From assembly GCF_014925405.1 (NCBI RefSeq), contig NZ_AQHJ01000033.1, positions 191,041-255,040 of the forward strand: a stretch of 64,000 nt of DNA, written 5' to 3'. Positions within the stretch are counted from its first letter, which is position 1; each line of letters starts with the position of its first letter. This DNA is from Pseudoalteromonas ulvae UL12 (lineage in GTDB: Bacteria > Pseudomonadota > Gammaproteobacteria > Enterobacterales > Alteromonadaceae). The notes below the pieces were generated by a model that saw only the letters and a program-made list of their open reading frames with translations, made no database searches and was not told the DNA's origin. Positions 8,859 through 18,234 of the stretch are shown in pieces. Made by a program: the position numbers and the translations under genes.

Positions 8859-11036
8859 TTAATTGAGATCTATGGGATCGACATCTATGTGCCATCTCAC
8901 TTTAGCTGCAAGCTTACTTTTATTTAGGTAAGCGGTGAGTTGTTGTAAATAGCTGTGTAATGAGGTTCTATTTTTCGCTTGGATATGGAGTTGATAGCGG
9001 TATTGCCCCGCAATTTTTTCAAGTGGAGCGGGGAGTGGGCCCAGTAATTCAATCCCTTCAGGTAGCTCGCTTGGAACAAGATCATGTAAAAATGCTAAGA
9101 CATGCTGTGAGTTGTGAGCTTGCGCACGGATCAAAGCAATCTGCGAGTAGGGAGGAAATGTCGTAAGCTCCCTTTCTGTTAAGGCGTAGCGGGCAAAATC
9201 TTGATAACCGTTATTGATTAAGTCTTGTAACAATGGATGCTCAGGAAAATGGGTTTGAAGTAAAACGGTACCTGGCTCACCGCTTCGTCCTGCGCGTCCT
9301 GATACTTGCGTAATCAATTGAGCTAAATGCTCTGTGGCTCGAAAATCATATGAATATAAGCCTGAATCGACATCTAAAATAACCACTAATGAGACATCTG
9401 GGAAGTGATGTCCCTTTGCGAGCATTTGTGTGCCAATTAGCAGCCGAGCCCCGGGGGTATTGATGTCATTTAAGGCGCTTTCAAGGCTGCCTTTTTTACG
9501 AGTGGTATCTCGGTCGATGCGATTAAGTGGGATATCAGGAAATGTCTGAGCTAAAAACTCTTCGACTTGTTCGGTTCCTTTGCCAGCGGGAAATATTTGC
9601 GTGCTACCACAATCAGGGCACTGCATTGGTGGGGAGGCGTGCTCTCCGCAGTGGTGACAAATCAAAGCACGAGAGTTTTTATGATAGGTTGCACTGGTGC
9701 TACAGCGATTACAATTGCTGACCCAGCTGCATTCGTGACAAATTAAAGTAGGTGAAAACCCTCTTCGGTTTAAAAAAATCATCACTTGTTTTTGCTTAGC
9801 TAAATGTTGCTCGATAACGGGAAGGCAACTATTGGCAATGCCCGCTTGATCTTTTTGGCCGCGCATATCAATTAGTTGATAGTGGTTGTCGGTACTTGTT
9901 TGTGCGCGTTGATTAAGGCTTAAAAGTTGGTATTTGTTAGTGAGTGCTTTGTGCAATGTTTCTAGTGCGGGTGTCGCGGTTCCAAGTACCAAAGGAATAT
10001 TTGCTTGATGAGCCCGAAATGCGGCTAAATCTCGGGCGTGGTAACGAAGGCTGTCTTGCTGTTTGAATGAGCTGTCGTGTTCTTCATCAACAATGATCAT
10101 GCCTAAATGCTGAAAAGGGGTAAAAATAGCAGAGCGAGTCCCAATAACTATCGCACAGCTACCTTGTTCACAATAACGCCAAGTTTGCAGGCGCTCACTA
10201 TCGTTCAGTGCTGAATGCCAAAGCATAATTGGCGTGTTTGGAAAACGGCGTCGAAAGCGATTAACGGTTTGTGGTGTGAGGCCTATTTCGGGTACTAATA
10301 CCAATGCTTGCTTTCCAGCTGCGAGAATATCGGCCAGTACTTGCAAATACACTTCTGTTTTTCCACTACCCGTTACCCCTTCAATCAGAAAAGTCTGATA
10401 GCCCTTCGCTTGTTTAATTGCGGCACATGCCACAGCTTGTTCGGCATTGAGGGTCAGTGGGTTGTGGATTTCTAGGGCGTGTTGTTGCCATTGATTGTCG
10501 TATTCAATGAATTGATGAGCAATGTTGGCCGTTAATAAACTTTTGATTGTGGGGCTAGCAAAACCAAGCGTTTTCATTTCTGTAAGCGGTGTTTTGCCTG
10601 ATTCTTTTAAGTGAGTCAGTAACGCCTGCTGTTTTGCGCCACGCAGTGAGTCAGTGTTTTGCCCTATTTGGGTTAGATCTAGGTAAGTGACACTGGTTTT
10701 GTCTGGTGATTGGCCTTTTCTGAGTAAGCTGGGCAAGGCCAGCTGCAGCGTTTCTCCCAAGGGAAAGCAATAGTATTGGCTTGCAAATTTAAGTAAGTTG
10801 AGAATTTGTGTTTGGAATACTGGTGTTGTATCGAGCAGGCTATTGATGGGTTTAAGTTTTTCGATAGCAAATTCGCTGTGATCTTTTTGAGCTAAAACGA
10901 TGCCAATTTTCTTTTGATTCGCAAAGTTGACTTCCACTCTCATACCCGGTGCAATCTGCTCCATCACTGTATCAGGCACTAGGTAATCAAACGTTCGATT
11001 GAGTGGAACTTTAATTGCAACTTCTACTATGTTCAT
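8859..11036 (-). CDS. priA: PriA, primosomal replication-restart helicase
   Basis: PriA recognises stalled forks and reloads the replisome. The 725-residue product has the N-terminal 3'-end-binding domain (MNIVEVAIKVPLNRTFDYLVP), Walker A GVTGSGKTEVYL, the DEEH box VDEEHDSSFKQQD, and a cysteine-rich zinc module (CHEC, CNRC, CHHC, CPDC pairs). The helicase motif SGRAGRSGEPGTVLLQT follows. A TTG eight codons further upstream keeps the frame open, but the ATG at 11036 gives the conserved N-terminus and was chosen. A TATAAT on the minus strand at 11074-11079 may be its -10 box. Confidence 0.96.
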   Translation of the reverse strand: MNIVEVAIKVPLNRTFDYLVPDTVMEQIAPGMRVEVNFANQKKIGIVLAQKDHSEFAIEKLKPINSLLDTTPVFQTQILNLLKFASQYYCFPLGETLQLALPSLLRKGQSPDKTSVTYLDLTQIGQNTDSLRGAKQQALLTHLKESGKTPLTEMKTLGFASPTIKSLLTANIAHQFIEYDNQWQQHALEIHNPLTLNAEQAVACAAIKQAKGYQTFLIEGVTGSGKTEVYLQVLADILAAGKQALVLVPEIGLTPQTVNRFRRRFPNTPIMLWHSALNDSERLQTWRYCEQGSCAIVIGTRSAIFTPFQHLGMIIVDEEHDSSFKQQDSLRYHARDLAAFRAHQANIPLVLGTATPALETLHKALTNKYQLLSLNQRAQTSTDNHYQLIDMRGQKDQAGIANSCLPVIEQHLAKQKQVMIFLNRRGFSPTLICHECSWVSNCNRCSTSATYHKNSRALICHHCGEHASPPMQCPDCGSTQIFPAGKGTEQVEEFLAQTFPDIPLNRIDRDTTRKKGSLESALNDINTPGARLLIGTQMLAKGHHFPDVSLVVILDVDSGLYSYDFRATEHLAQLITQVSGRAGRSGEPGTVLLQTHFPEHPLLQDLINNGYQDFARYALTERELTTFPPYSQIALIRAQAHNSQHVLAFLHDLVPSELPEGIELLGPLPAPLEKIAGQYRYQLHIQAKNRTSLHSYLQQLTAYLNKSKLAAKVRWHIDVDPIDLN

Positions 11037-11079
11037 TGATTTGAAAATCAGCCTGACCAATCACTTAGCGTGATTATAT

Positions 11080-11277
11080 ACCTAACATAGCGCAAGATGC
11101 GAGTTGCATTGAGGTAGCCGTTAACTCGAAAATGATTTGGGTTCATGAGTATGATACTGGCTGAATATCGATAGTAATTAGAGCACCTGCCGCAAAATAC
11201 TTGCGCGCAGCGCTTGTGCATTTTAATTAAAAGAATCAAAGTGAGAGAGATAATGTTTGTTTGATGGAAGATAACGC
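11080..11277. other. Intergenic region between priA and rpmE
   Basis: About 350 bases separate the divergent priA and rpmE start codons. Apart from the rpmE promoter and a possible priA -10 box, no gene, repeat or conserved RNA is seen. Confidence 0.4.
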
Positions 11278-11306
11278 TTGTGTCGGTGTACTGATTTGTC
11301 TAAAAT
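11278..11306 (+). promoter_or_regulatory. Sigma-70 promoter of rpmE
   Basis: TTGTGT (11278-11283) and TAAAAT (11301-11306) are 17 bases apart. The predicted leader is about 77 nt and would contain the segment 11336-11385, where autogenous control by L31 could act. Confidence 0.65.
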
Positions 11307-11389
11307 ACGCGCCCTAACTACATTTGTTTAACTACGTATGGTGCCAGACTTCGGGTTTGGAGAGCGATACGGCCTTACCTGAGGTTACT

Positions 11390-11605
11390 ATGAAAAAAGA
11401 TATCCACCCTAAGTACGAATTAATCAATGCCACTTGTTCATGTGGTAACAGTTTTTCTACTCGCTCTACTTTATGTAAAGACGTTCACTTAGACGTATGT
11501 TCTGAGTGTCACCCGTTTTACACTGGTAAGCAAAAAATTCTTGATACAGGTGGTCGTGTTGATCGCTTTAACAAGCGTTTTGGCGCACTTAGCAGCAAAA
11601 AATAA
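11390..11605 (+). CDS. rpmE: Ribosomal protein bL31, zinc-binding form
   Basis: bL31 bridges the ribosomal subunits. The 71-residue protein starts [20 protein letters not shown] and has the four zinc ligands of the C+ form: Cys16, Cys18, Cys37 and Cys40. Under zinc starvation a cysteine-free paralogue usually replaces it. The frame is open upstream, but the ATG at 11390 gives the conserved N-terminus and has a GAGG-like site 6 bases before it. A strong terminator follows. Confidence 0.98.
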   Translation: MKKDIHPKYELINATCSCGNSFSTRSTLCKDVHLDVCSECHPFYTGKQKILDTGGRVDRFNKRFGALSSKK

Positions 11606-11627
11606 TTTGTTGTTATTGTCCAAAAAA

Positions 11628-11651
11628 AAGCACCTAAGGGTGCTTTTTTTT
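11628..11651 (+). terminator. Rho-independent terminator of rpmE
   Basis: GCACC-TAAG-GGTGC, extended by flanking A and T runs, followed by eight T residues, 24 bases after the rpmE stop. Confidence 0.9.
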
Positions 11652-11701
11652 GTGCTCGTCATTTGTGATTAAATGTTTATTTAAGCGACGCCTTCGTTAA
11701 T

Positions 11702-12217
11702 TTAACCCAAGCGGTAGGCGTGATTACCAGATTTAATCATAAATAACCCATCTTCCTCGGTGGCTTGTTGGGCCAATTGATAATAAACATTTCTGTTTAA
11801 TTTAGCGCTTAAGCCATGGTCAAGTAGCAAGTAGGGGAGTGTTTGCCCAGAATGCTGCTGTAAAACTAAAGGATGCTTTGGAGATAATACAAAGGTACGC
11901 GCGAGATTGTCGAGCAAACATAACGCTAATCCTTGATCTGTGTGCTTTTCGGTGTAATCAACAATTAAAAAAGGTGCATCATCAACTTTTATTCTGACTT
12001 TTTCGACTGGGGTTTTTAAAAAATATTGATTTCCTTCGTTGATCATCACAGATGCAAATAGTTTTACCATTTCTATTCGCTTAATTTCAGTACCTTGAAA
12101 GTACCAACGCCCATCTGATTGAATATGTATATCGATATCACCACAAAAAGGAGGATGCCAATTGTCTAAATCGGGCCGTTTCCCTTCAATATGATGACTG
12201 AGCGCGACTAAATCCAT
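11702..12217 (-). CDS. DUF1285 family protein
   Basis: A 171-residue cytosolic protein of the DUF1285 family. The recognisable N-terminal block is PPFCGDIDIHIQSDGRWYFQ followed by GTEIKRIEMVKLFASVM; the rest is predicted beta-rich (YFLKTPVEKVRIKVDDAPF and LVVDYTEK-like strands). Members are common in proteobacteria, and no function is established as far as I know. It follows the YceI gene after 3 bases on the same strand, so the two are probably cotranscribed. Confidence 0.75.
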   Translation of the reverse strand: MDLVALSHHIEGKRPDLDNWHPPFCGDIDIHIQSDGRWYFQGTEIKRIEMVKLFASVMINEGNQYFLKTPVEKVRIKVDDAPFLIVDYTEKHTDQGLALCLLDNLARTFVLSPKHPLVLQQHSGQTLPYLLLDHGLSAKLNRNVYYQLAQQATEEDGLFMIKSGNHAYRLG

Positions 12218-12220
12218 TGA

Positions 12221-12793
12221 TTAATGTTTTTCTAACGTCAATACGAATGACACAGGCACTGCTTTTGCGATAGAGGGCAAACCAGCAAGCTGCTGTAATT
12301 TATCAATGCCAGCCGTTAAGCCAAAATCAGCGGCATTGATCAATACAGGCATCATTGAAGCCACAATTAAGTCACCTGTGATCTGATGTGTAATCAATAC
12401 ATCGACATTGATCGTTTTATCAACCCCGTGCAGAGAAATATTCGCTGGCAGACTCATCATCGTTGATTGGCCTTTTTTGACGCTGCTTAGGGCAGATGAA
12501 ACATTGGCTGAAAGTGTAAGATGAGGAAACTGAGCTGTTTCAAATAGAAACTCTTGCATACGAGTGTTGCGGATTGCGATGTTGCTTTCGATGCTAGTGA
12601 GATCAATATTCATACTAAACTGACCGTTATCTTTTATTTCACCTGAGAGCGACTTAAAAAAATGGGTTTCTGCAATGGTATCTTTCTTAATCGATACAAA
12701 GTTTACACGGCTTTGCGCGTTATCAATTTGCCAATGGGCAAAACTTGAGGTGCTCAGCAGACAGAGTGCAGGAAGAATTAGGGTCTTTAACAT
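12221..12793 (-). CDS. YceI-family periplasmic protein
   Basis: A 190-residue YceI-family (lipocalin-like) protein that binds isoprenoid-type lipids in related species. A Sec signal peptide is visible (MLKTLILPALCLLSTSSFA, cleavage before HWQID), followed by SRVNFVSIKKDTIAETHFFK, ISLHGVDKTINVDV and the closing AVPVSFVLTLEKH. The frame extends 14 codons upstream, but the ATG at 12793 places the signal peptide correctly. It is the first gene of a two-gene unit with the DUF1285 gene. Confidence 0.88.
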   Translation of the reverse strand: MLKTLILPALCLLSTSSFAHWQIDNAQSRVNFVSIKKDTIAETHFFKSLSGEIKDNGQFSMNIDLTSIESNIAIRNTRMQEFLFETAQFPHLTLSANVSSALSSVKKGQSTMMSLPANISLHGVDKTINVDVLITHQITGDLIVASMMPVLINAADFGLTAGIDKLQQLAGLPSIAKAVPVSFVLTLEKH

Positions 12794-12908
12794 GGTGATA
12801 ACTGTCCAAAAAATAAATTTGGCAGATAATATCATTTAGCGAATGGTTTTGTAGTAAAAATGAGATATTTAATAAGGTGAATTTTATTTCTAGAGAGGGA
12901 GTAAATAA

Positions 12909-12985
12909 TGGGGCGATTGACGGGGATCGAACCCGCGACAACCGGAATCACAATCCGGGGCTCTACCAACTGAGCTACAACCGCC
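12909..12985 (-). tRNA. tRNA-His (GTG)
   Basis: On the minus strand the gene begins GGCGGTTGTAGCTCAG and ends CGCCCCA. It includes the extra 5' G(-1) opposite C73 that marks tRNA-His, an anticodon loop TTGTGAT (anticodon GTG), the T-arm GGTTCGATCC and an encoded CCA. A TATTAT followed by a GC-rich discriminator (minus strand, -10 at 13013-13018) may be its promoter. Confidence 0.97.
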
Positions 12986-13087
12986 ACTAACACCATGTTT
13001 GGTGTGGCGCGCATAATACATAAAATAACAGTAGATGGGAAGAGTTGTGATACTCTTTTTTTAAATAAAATAGATAAAGGTATTTAT

Positions 13088-13456
13088 TTGGTGGTAAAAC
13101 AAACACTCTGGTTGTTTTTTGGCTTATTGAGCCTGATGCTTGGTATCGTTGGGGTTGTATTACCGTTATTACCGACCACGCCATTTGTATTATTGGCTGC
13201 ATTTTGTTTTTCAAAAGGTTCAACTCGCTTACATACATGGTTATTGGAGCATCGTTTATTCGGTCAGCTGATTGCTGATTGGCAGCAATATGGTGTGATT
13301 AGCTTTCGGGCGAAGTTAATCGCTACGTTTTCGATGGTGGCGATGATTTCGTATCCTTTATTTTACTTGCCATTTGCGTTGTGGTTAAAGATTGCTGTCT
13401 CTATTGTTATGTTATTGGTGCTGTTATTTATTTGGACTCGACCGAGCTCACACTAA
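13088..13456 (+). CDS. DUF454 (YbaN-like) inner-membrane protein
   Basis: About 122 residues, hydrophobic, with the DUF454/YbaN pattern LGIVGVVLPLLPTTPFVLLA, the cytosolic FSKGSTRLHTWLLEHRLFG segment and two further helices. The function of YbaN-like proteins is unknown. The frame opens earlier, over the flank of tRNA-His, but AAAGG at 13076-13080 points to TTG 13088 (spacing 7) or GTG 13091 (spacing 10). The start is therefore uncertain by one codon, and either gives the family length. Confidence 0.8.
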   Translation: MVVKQTLWLFFGLLSLMLGIVGVVLPLLPTTPFVLLAAFCFSKGSTRLHTWLLEHRLFGQLIADWQQYGVISFRAKLIATFSMVAMISYPLFYLPFALWLKIAVSIVMLLVLLFIWTRPSSH

Positions 13457-13602
13457 GGTACTAGAGGGGGATTGTGAACCTTCGCTGACTGAATTGATGA
13501 TTTATTTAAAAATAGAATAAAAATTTATTGTTTTTTTCATTACTGCATAAATAAAGTTCGATATAATTACCATCCCTAAATTTGATACATCAGGAATAAA
13601 AC

Positions 13603-14421
13603 ATGGATAAAGCGATTGAGTGGTTAACGAATAACTCGGATTTACTCTTGCACTATGGTATTCAAGCTATCTTTGCAATAGTTATCTTTATTATTGGTAA
13701 TAAAGTAGCTCATTTTGCCGGTAAACTAACCGCTAAAGGATTAGAAAAACGCAATGTAGACAAAGCTGTATCGAGCTTTTTATCAAGCATTATTTATGCA
13801 TTAGTGTTTGCAGCTGTCATTTTGATGGCTTTATCTCAGCTGGGCATTCAAACAACATCGTTTGTGGCTATTTTAGGTGCTGCAGGTTTGGCGGTTGGTT
13901 TGGCGCTACAAGGGTCACTGTCTAATTTCGCTTCTGGTGTATTAATTATTATTCTTCGACCATTTAAAGCGGGTGATTTTGTTGAAGCGGGTGGTAAGTC
14001 AGGTAGCGTACAAAAAATCGAAATTTTTTCTACAGAATTACGTACGCCTGATAACAAAGTCATTATTATGCCGAACTCAGCAATTATGGGGGGAGCAATC
14101 ACAAACTTTTCTCGTGAAGCAACACGTCGTATCGATTTAGTGATTGGTGTGAGCTATGAAGCTGATTTAAAGCAAACTAAGCAAGTGCTAGAGAATGTAT
14201 TAAACGCTGATGAGCGTGTACTAAAAGAGCCTGCTTATACAGTTGCTGTTTTAGAGCTGGCTGATTCTAGTGTTAACTTTGTTGTGCGCCCTTGGGTGAA
14301 TAGCGGTGATTACTGGCCAACTTATTTTGCATTAATGGAAAATATCAAAATTGCTTTAGACGAGAACAACATTGCAATTCCATATCCTCAAATGGATGTG
14401 CATGTACATAAAGACGCATAG
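13603..14421 (+). CDS. mscS: MscS-family small-conductance mechanosensitive channel
   Basis: A 272-residue protein of MscS length (E. coli 286). It has three N-terminal membrane helices and the glycine/alanine-rich pore helix TM3 with its following amphipathic segment (AGLAVGLALQGSLSNFASGV, about residues 98-117). A beta-domain (FKAGDFVEAGGKSGSVQKI) and the C-terminal alpha/beta cage (VVRPWVNSGDYWP) follow. It releases solutes upon osmotic downshock. A TATAAT at 13562-13567 may be its -10 box. The DUF481 gene follows 28 bases later and may share the transcript. Confidence 0.95.
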   Translation: MDKAIEWLTNNSDLLLHYGIQAIFAIVIFIIGNKVAHFAGKLTAKGLEKRNVDKAVSSFLSSIIYALVFAAVILMALSQLGIQTTSFVAILGAAGLAVGLALQGSLSNFASGVLIIILRPFKAGDFVEAGGKSGSVQKIEIFSTELRTPDNKVIIMPNSAIMGGAITNFSREATRRIDLVIGVSYEADLKQTKQVLENVLNADERVLKEPAYTVAVLELADSSVNFVVRPWVNSGDYWPTYFALMENIKIALDENNIAIPYPQMDVHVHKDA

Positions 14422-14449
14422 ACTCAATTTAGATTTAAAAAGGTTTTAA

Positions 14450-15226
14450 ATGAAAAAGTTATTATTAGCCACAGCAATTTTGGCCTCTGCGACATCCGTT
14501 TATGCTGAAGAAGCTGACAAAACGTGGGAAGTATCCAGTGAGTTAGGTCTAATTGCCACAAGTGGTAATACAAAAACCAACACACTAAAAGGCGCGATTA
14601 CCGCGCAACATAATTTAGAAAACTGGATCAATGAGTATAAGCTTGATGGTTTATACAAAGAAGATGAAGTGACGCTTGATTCTGGTGCAAAAGAAACTCA
14701 GCGCACCAATGAAAAATACTCAGCATCTGCGAAAGGAAACTATGAAGTAGGCGAAAAACACTCTCATTTTTTCATGTATGGATCGCACGTGTCTGATTAT
14801 TTTGGTGCATACCGCCATGAAACATTAGCATCGCTCGGTTATGGCGCGCGTTTTTATGAAACGAGCACAATGAAACTTGATGCTGAAATTGGTCCTGGTT
14901 ATAAATATTTCAAACACTCAGAGACAAGTACAGCGAAAGACTCTAAGGGTAATTTAGTCGCCGGTGAAACTGATGGCGAAGCGATTGCGCTAGGTATGGT
15001 TAACTTTAAGTGGCAAATTAGTGAAGGTGCTCGTTTCACGCAACTAGTGCAAGTTGAGTATGGTGACACCAATACTAAAACTAAATCAGAAACAGCGTTG
15101 CTCACGAAGATCAATGGCTCAATGCAAATGAAAGTTGGCTTTAACGTGACTCACAATAGTGATGTATCTGATGACAAAGAAAACACAGATACAGAGACTG
15201 TTTTAACCTTAGTTTACAATTTCTAA
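14450..15226 (+). CDS. DUF481 family outer-membrane beta-barrel protein
   Basis: A 258-residue exported protein with a clear signal peptide (MKKLLLATAILASATSVYA, cleaved before EEADK) and the DUF481 (YdiY-like) pattern: WEVSSELGLIATSGNTKTNT, LASLGYGARFYETSTMKLDAE and alternating strands, ending TVLTLVYNF with the terminal Phe of outer-membrane barrels. Related YdiY proteins are acid- or salt-induced and of unknown role. AAAGG precedes the ATG. A strong terminator follows, separating it from the surface-polymer region. Confidence 0.85.
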   Translation: MKKLLLATAILASATSVYAEEADKTWEVSSELGLIATSGNTKTNTLKGAITAQHNLENWINEYKLDGLYKEDEVTLDSGAKETQRTNEKYSASAKGNYEVGEKHSHFFMYGSHVSDYFGAYRHETLASLGYGARFYETSTMKLDAEIGPGYKYFKHSETSTAKDSKGNLVAGETDGEAIALGMVNFKWQISEGARFTQLVQVEYGDTNTKTKSETALLTKINGSMQMKVGFNVTHNSDVSDDKENTDTETVLTLVYNF

Positions 15227-15252
15227 GCTATAAATTGTTATTATTTGTAATG

Positions 15253-15277
15253 GGGAGCATTAGCTCCCTTTTTTTTT
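15253..15277 (+). terminator. Rho-independent terminator after the DUF481 gene
   Basis: GGGAGC-ATTA-GCTCCC followed by nine T residues, 26 bases past the stop codon. Confidence 0.93.
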
Positions 15278-15342
15278 ATATTCAAAGTCAGGTAGAATGG
15301 CTGCCTTTGTTTTGACTTTTATTCTTGATATAAGGGGTTTGC

Positions 15343-18012
15343 GTGAAATTTTTAAGCTTAATCTTTTCTACGTTAGTACTCATAGGTACAATTAATAGCG
15401 CTTATGCTGCATCACCTACACCACAGCAATTAGAACAGTTTAAAAAGTTACCGAAATCTCAACAAAAAGTTCTCGCAAAGCAATATGGTATTGACCTAGA
15501 TTCGCTTAATAAAAAATCAAGTGGCGATGAACCTGGGTCAGGAGTTGATACTCAAACTGTTTTTCCTCGAATCGAAGAGCTCGATACAGAAGAAGAAAAG
15601 CTAGATAAAAAATTTAAGCCAGAAGTCGAAGAGTTGAAGCCATTTGGGTATGAGCTTTTTGCAGGTGAACCGATGTCTTTTACACCAAGTGAGACAGCGG
15701 CTGTACCAGACACTTACATTGTGGGACGTGGTGATGAGTTTCAAATAAACTTATACGGTAAAGAAAATCAAATGTATGACGTGGCTGTTGATCGGGAAGG
15801 ACGCTTAGCCATTCCTGATTTAACGCCTGTCCACGTAGCTGGGCTTAGTTTTGCTGAAGTTAAAGAGCTGATAAAAACTAAAATCACTCAAGAAATAATC
15901 GGTGTAAAGGCTTTTGTATCGCTTGGTAAATTACGCTCAATGCGAGTAATGGTTTTAGGCGAAGCTTATAAACCTGGTTCATATACTGTTTCTTCTTTGT
16001 CGTCTTTGAGTCATGCTTTGTTTGTTGCGGGCGGCGTCAGTGATATTGGGTCGCTACGAAACATTCAACTAAAACGTGCTGGAGTAACGATTACAACATT
16101 GGATTATTATGATTTATTAATCCGAGGTGATAGTTCAAATGACGTGATGCTTAAAGCCGGTGATGTGGTTTTTGTGCCAGCTGTTGGTAAGCAAGTTACT
16201 ATTTCAGGTTTGGTGAAACGCCCTGCGATTTTTGAATTAAAAGACAATGAAACAGCTGAAGATTTAATTAAAATGGCTGGTGGGTTTAAAGCAGAGGCCT
16301 TCCCGCAAAAAACCTTGGTGGAGCGCTACACTGGCAATAGTTTTAAAACGGTTTTAACTCTCGATTTCTCACAAAAACCAGTTGATTATTATCCGCAAGA
16401 TGGGGATGCCATTAAAATTCAGGCTTCATCCAAAGAACTTGAAAACGCAGTCACCTTAATGGGAGCTGTGGCACATCCTGGAAATTATGCTTGGCAAAAA
16501 GGAGATCGTGTATCAAGCCTTATTTCATCTTTAAAGACTGATGTACTGCCTATTGCTGATTTTGATTATTCTTTAATTGTTCGCGAGAAAAATATCAATG
16601 GAGAAATAGAGGTTTTACAATTTTCATTGTTGGAAGCAAACAAAGATCCTTCATTTGATATAGAATTACAGCCTCGAGATGTGATTGTAGTTCTTAGTCG
16701 CTTTGAAGAGAAAGTGGATGAAAAACGCGTGCTTTCAAATATGGCATACACCGAAGATCAAATAGCATTACAAGAAAAAGTTGAGCTTTGGCAGCAATAT
16801 GAAAATCGAAAATTTCAAGAGTACATTGGTATTTATATTGAAGAGAAAGAGCTTAAAGAAAAAGATGTAGATAGCCTGACTCAGTTATTAAAGGGTGAAA
16901 AAGAAGAGCTGAAAGAAGATGAATACTCTCTCTTTAGCCGTCAGTTATTATTGAAACCGATTTTACTTAAGTTGCAACAACAAGCTTCCTCAGGAAATGA
17001 AGCACAATTGATTGCAGTGAATGGCAAAGTGCGTTTTCCAGGGGTGTACCCGCTAGTAAAAAATGCTCATGTTGCAGATGCTATATCTGCCGCAGGTGGA
17101 TTACTAGAATCTGCGTTTTTAGATAGAGCCGAAATAACTCGCTTATCACAAAATAGCGTTAATAAAGTACAACACATTGACTTCAGTATTGAATCCGCAC
17201 TTAACAATAAGTCAGATAATCAATATCGTCTTCAGAGTAAGGATTCACTGAATGTTTTTTCAGTGCCCAATTGGCAAGAGGAAGTGTCAGTACAGTTGAT
17301 TGGTGAAGTTCGTTTTCCAGGTACTTATTCAATTAAACGTGGTGAAACGCTTGATAGTGTGCTGAACAGGGCTGGCGGTTTTACCGAGTTTTCGGCTCCG
17401 GAAGGTGCTATTTTTACTCGAGAATCAATACGTTTAAAAGAACGGGCACAGCTAAAAAAATTATCAGAGGATTTACGCCGCGAAATTGCATCACGAAGTT
17501 TTCAAAATTCAGTGACAGATTCATCATTGAGCTATGATGATACCAATAAACTTTTAGAAGACTTATCTGAAGTGGAGGCTCTAGGGCGTCTAGTTATAGA
17601 TATTAATGAGATTTACAACGGTTCGCAATCACTTGAACTTGAAAATGGCGATGCTTTATATGTACCAGCGGTTCAAAATACGATTAATGTGATTGGCGAG
17701 GTTAATTTAGCAACTTCTCACTTATATAATAAAGAGATGACCTTAGAATCGTATATTGCAGCTAGTGGTGGTTTCAAACAGAGAGCTGATGAAGAGCGAG
17801 TCTATATTATAAAAGCTAATGGGTCGGTACAAATGCCAAATGAAGGGCGTTGGTTTTCTGTCTCTTCAAATTATACACTTGCAGCTGGTGATACAATTGT
17901 TGTTCCGCTCGATGCGGAACATATGGATAGCCTTACATTATGGAGTACTGTAACGAGTATTATCTATAACTTAGGTACTGCAGCTGCGTCGTTATCAGTA
18001 CTAATAAAATAA
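15343..18012 (+). CDS. SLBB-repeat polysaccharide export protein (Wza/OtnA type)
   Basis: An 889-residue secreted protein starting at GTG behind AAGGGG. A signal peptide (MKFLSLIFSTLVLIGTINSAYA) is followed by a charged linker, the Poly_export domain from about residue 122 (TYIVGRGDEFQINLYGKENQ), and six SLBB-type repeats, each recognisable by a G-x-V-x-x-P-G-x-Y-like start and an AGGF-like end. A C-terminal hydrophobic helix (about 865-889) recalls the outer-membrane helix of Wza. The repeat number and length resemble the OtnA/WbfF-type exporters of vibrios rather than the 380-residue Wza. It should carry surface polymer across the outer membrane. No Wzc-type kinase is in the window. Confidence 0.88.
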   Translation: MKFLSLIFSTLVLIGTINSAYAASPTPQQLEQFKKLPKSQQKVLAKQYGIDLDSLNKKSSGDEPGSGVDTQTVFPRIEELDTEEEKLDKKFKPEVEELKPFGYELFAGEPMSFTPSETAAVPDTYIVGRGDEFQINLYGKENQMYDVAVDREGRLAIPDLTPVHVAGLSFAEVKELIKTKITQEIIGVKAFVSLGKLRSMRVMVLGEAYKPGSYTVSSLSSLSHALFVAGGVSDIGSLRNIQLKRAGVTITTLDYYDLLIRGDSSNDVMLKAGDVVFVPAVGKQVTISGLVKRPAIFELKDNETAEDLIKMAGGFKAEAFPQKTLVERYTGNSFKTVLTLDFSQKPVDYYPQDGDAIKIQASSKELENAVTLMGAVAHPGNYAWQKGDRVSSLISSLKTDVLPIADFDYSLIVREKNINGEIEVLQFSLLEANKDPSFDIELQPRDVIVVLSRFEEKVDEKRVLSNMAYTEDQIALQEKVELWQQYENRKFQEYIGIYIEEKELKEKDVDSLTQLLKGEKEELKEDEYSLFSRQLLLKPILLKLQQQASSGNEAQLIAVNGKVRFPGVYPLVKNAHVADAISAAGGLLESAFLDRAEITRLSQNSVNKVQHIDFSIESALNNKSDNQYRLQSKDSLNVFSVPNWQEEVSVQLIGEVRFPGTYSIKRGETLDSVLNRAGGFTEFSAPEGAIFTRESIRLKERAQLKKLSEDLRREIASRSFQNSVTDSSLSYDDTNKLLEDLSEVEALGRLVIDINEIYNGSQSLELENGDALYVPAVQNTINVIGEVNLATSHLYNKEMTLESYIAASGGFKQRADEERVYIIKANGSVQMPNEGRWFSVSSNYTLAAGDTIVVPLDAEHMDSLTLWSTVTSIIYNLGTAAASLSVLIK

Positions 18013-18234
18013 GGTTACAGGCATTTTAAAAACGATGAATAAGGTTATTTGAGTTAAGAGTATTCTAGGCTTTAAAACTTTTGTTCGATTAAATAGAGAT
18101 TAATGGTTTTTTCGTGCGTTAGTCTCTATTTAGGTACTTTAAGGTGCTGTTTTTTACTAATTTTATTTTATAAATTTGTATTTCTCATTACCTGCATTAC
18201 AATATTAACCACAATTGGAATTGTATTTTATATT

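Noticed and set aside
12995..13087. An N-terminal extension of the DUF454 protein beginning next to tRNA-His
   Set aside because: The extension has no similarity to the family and no ribosome-binding site; AAAGG supports the start at 13088 or 13091.
15296..15342. Promoter TTTGTT-N17-TATAAG before the SLBB exporter
   Set aside because: The proposed -10 box overlaps the ribosome-binding site, leaving no room for a normal leader.
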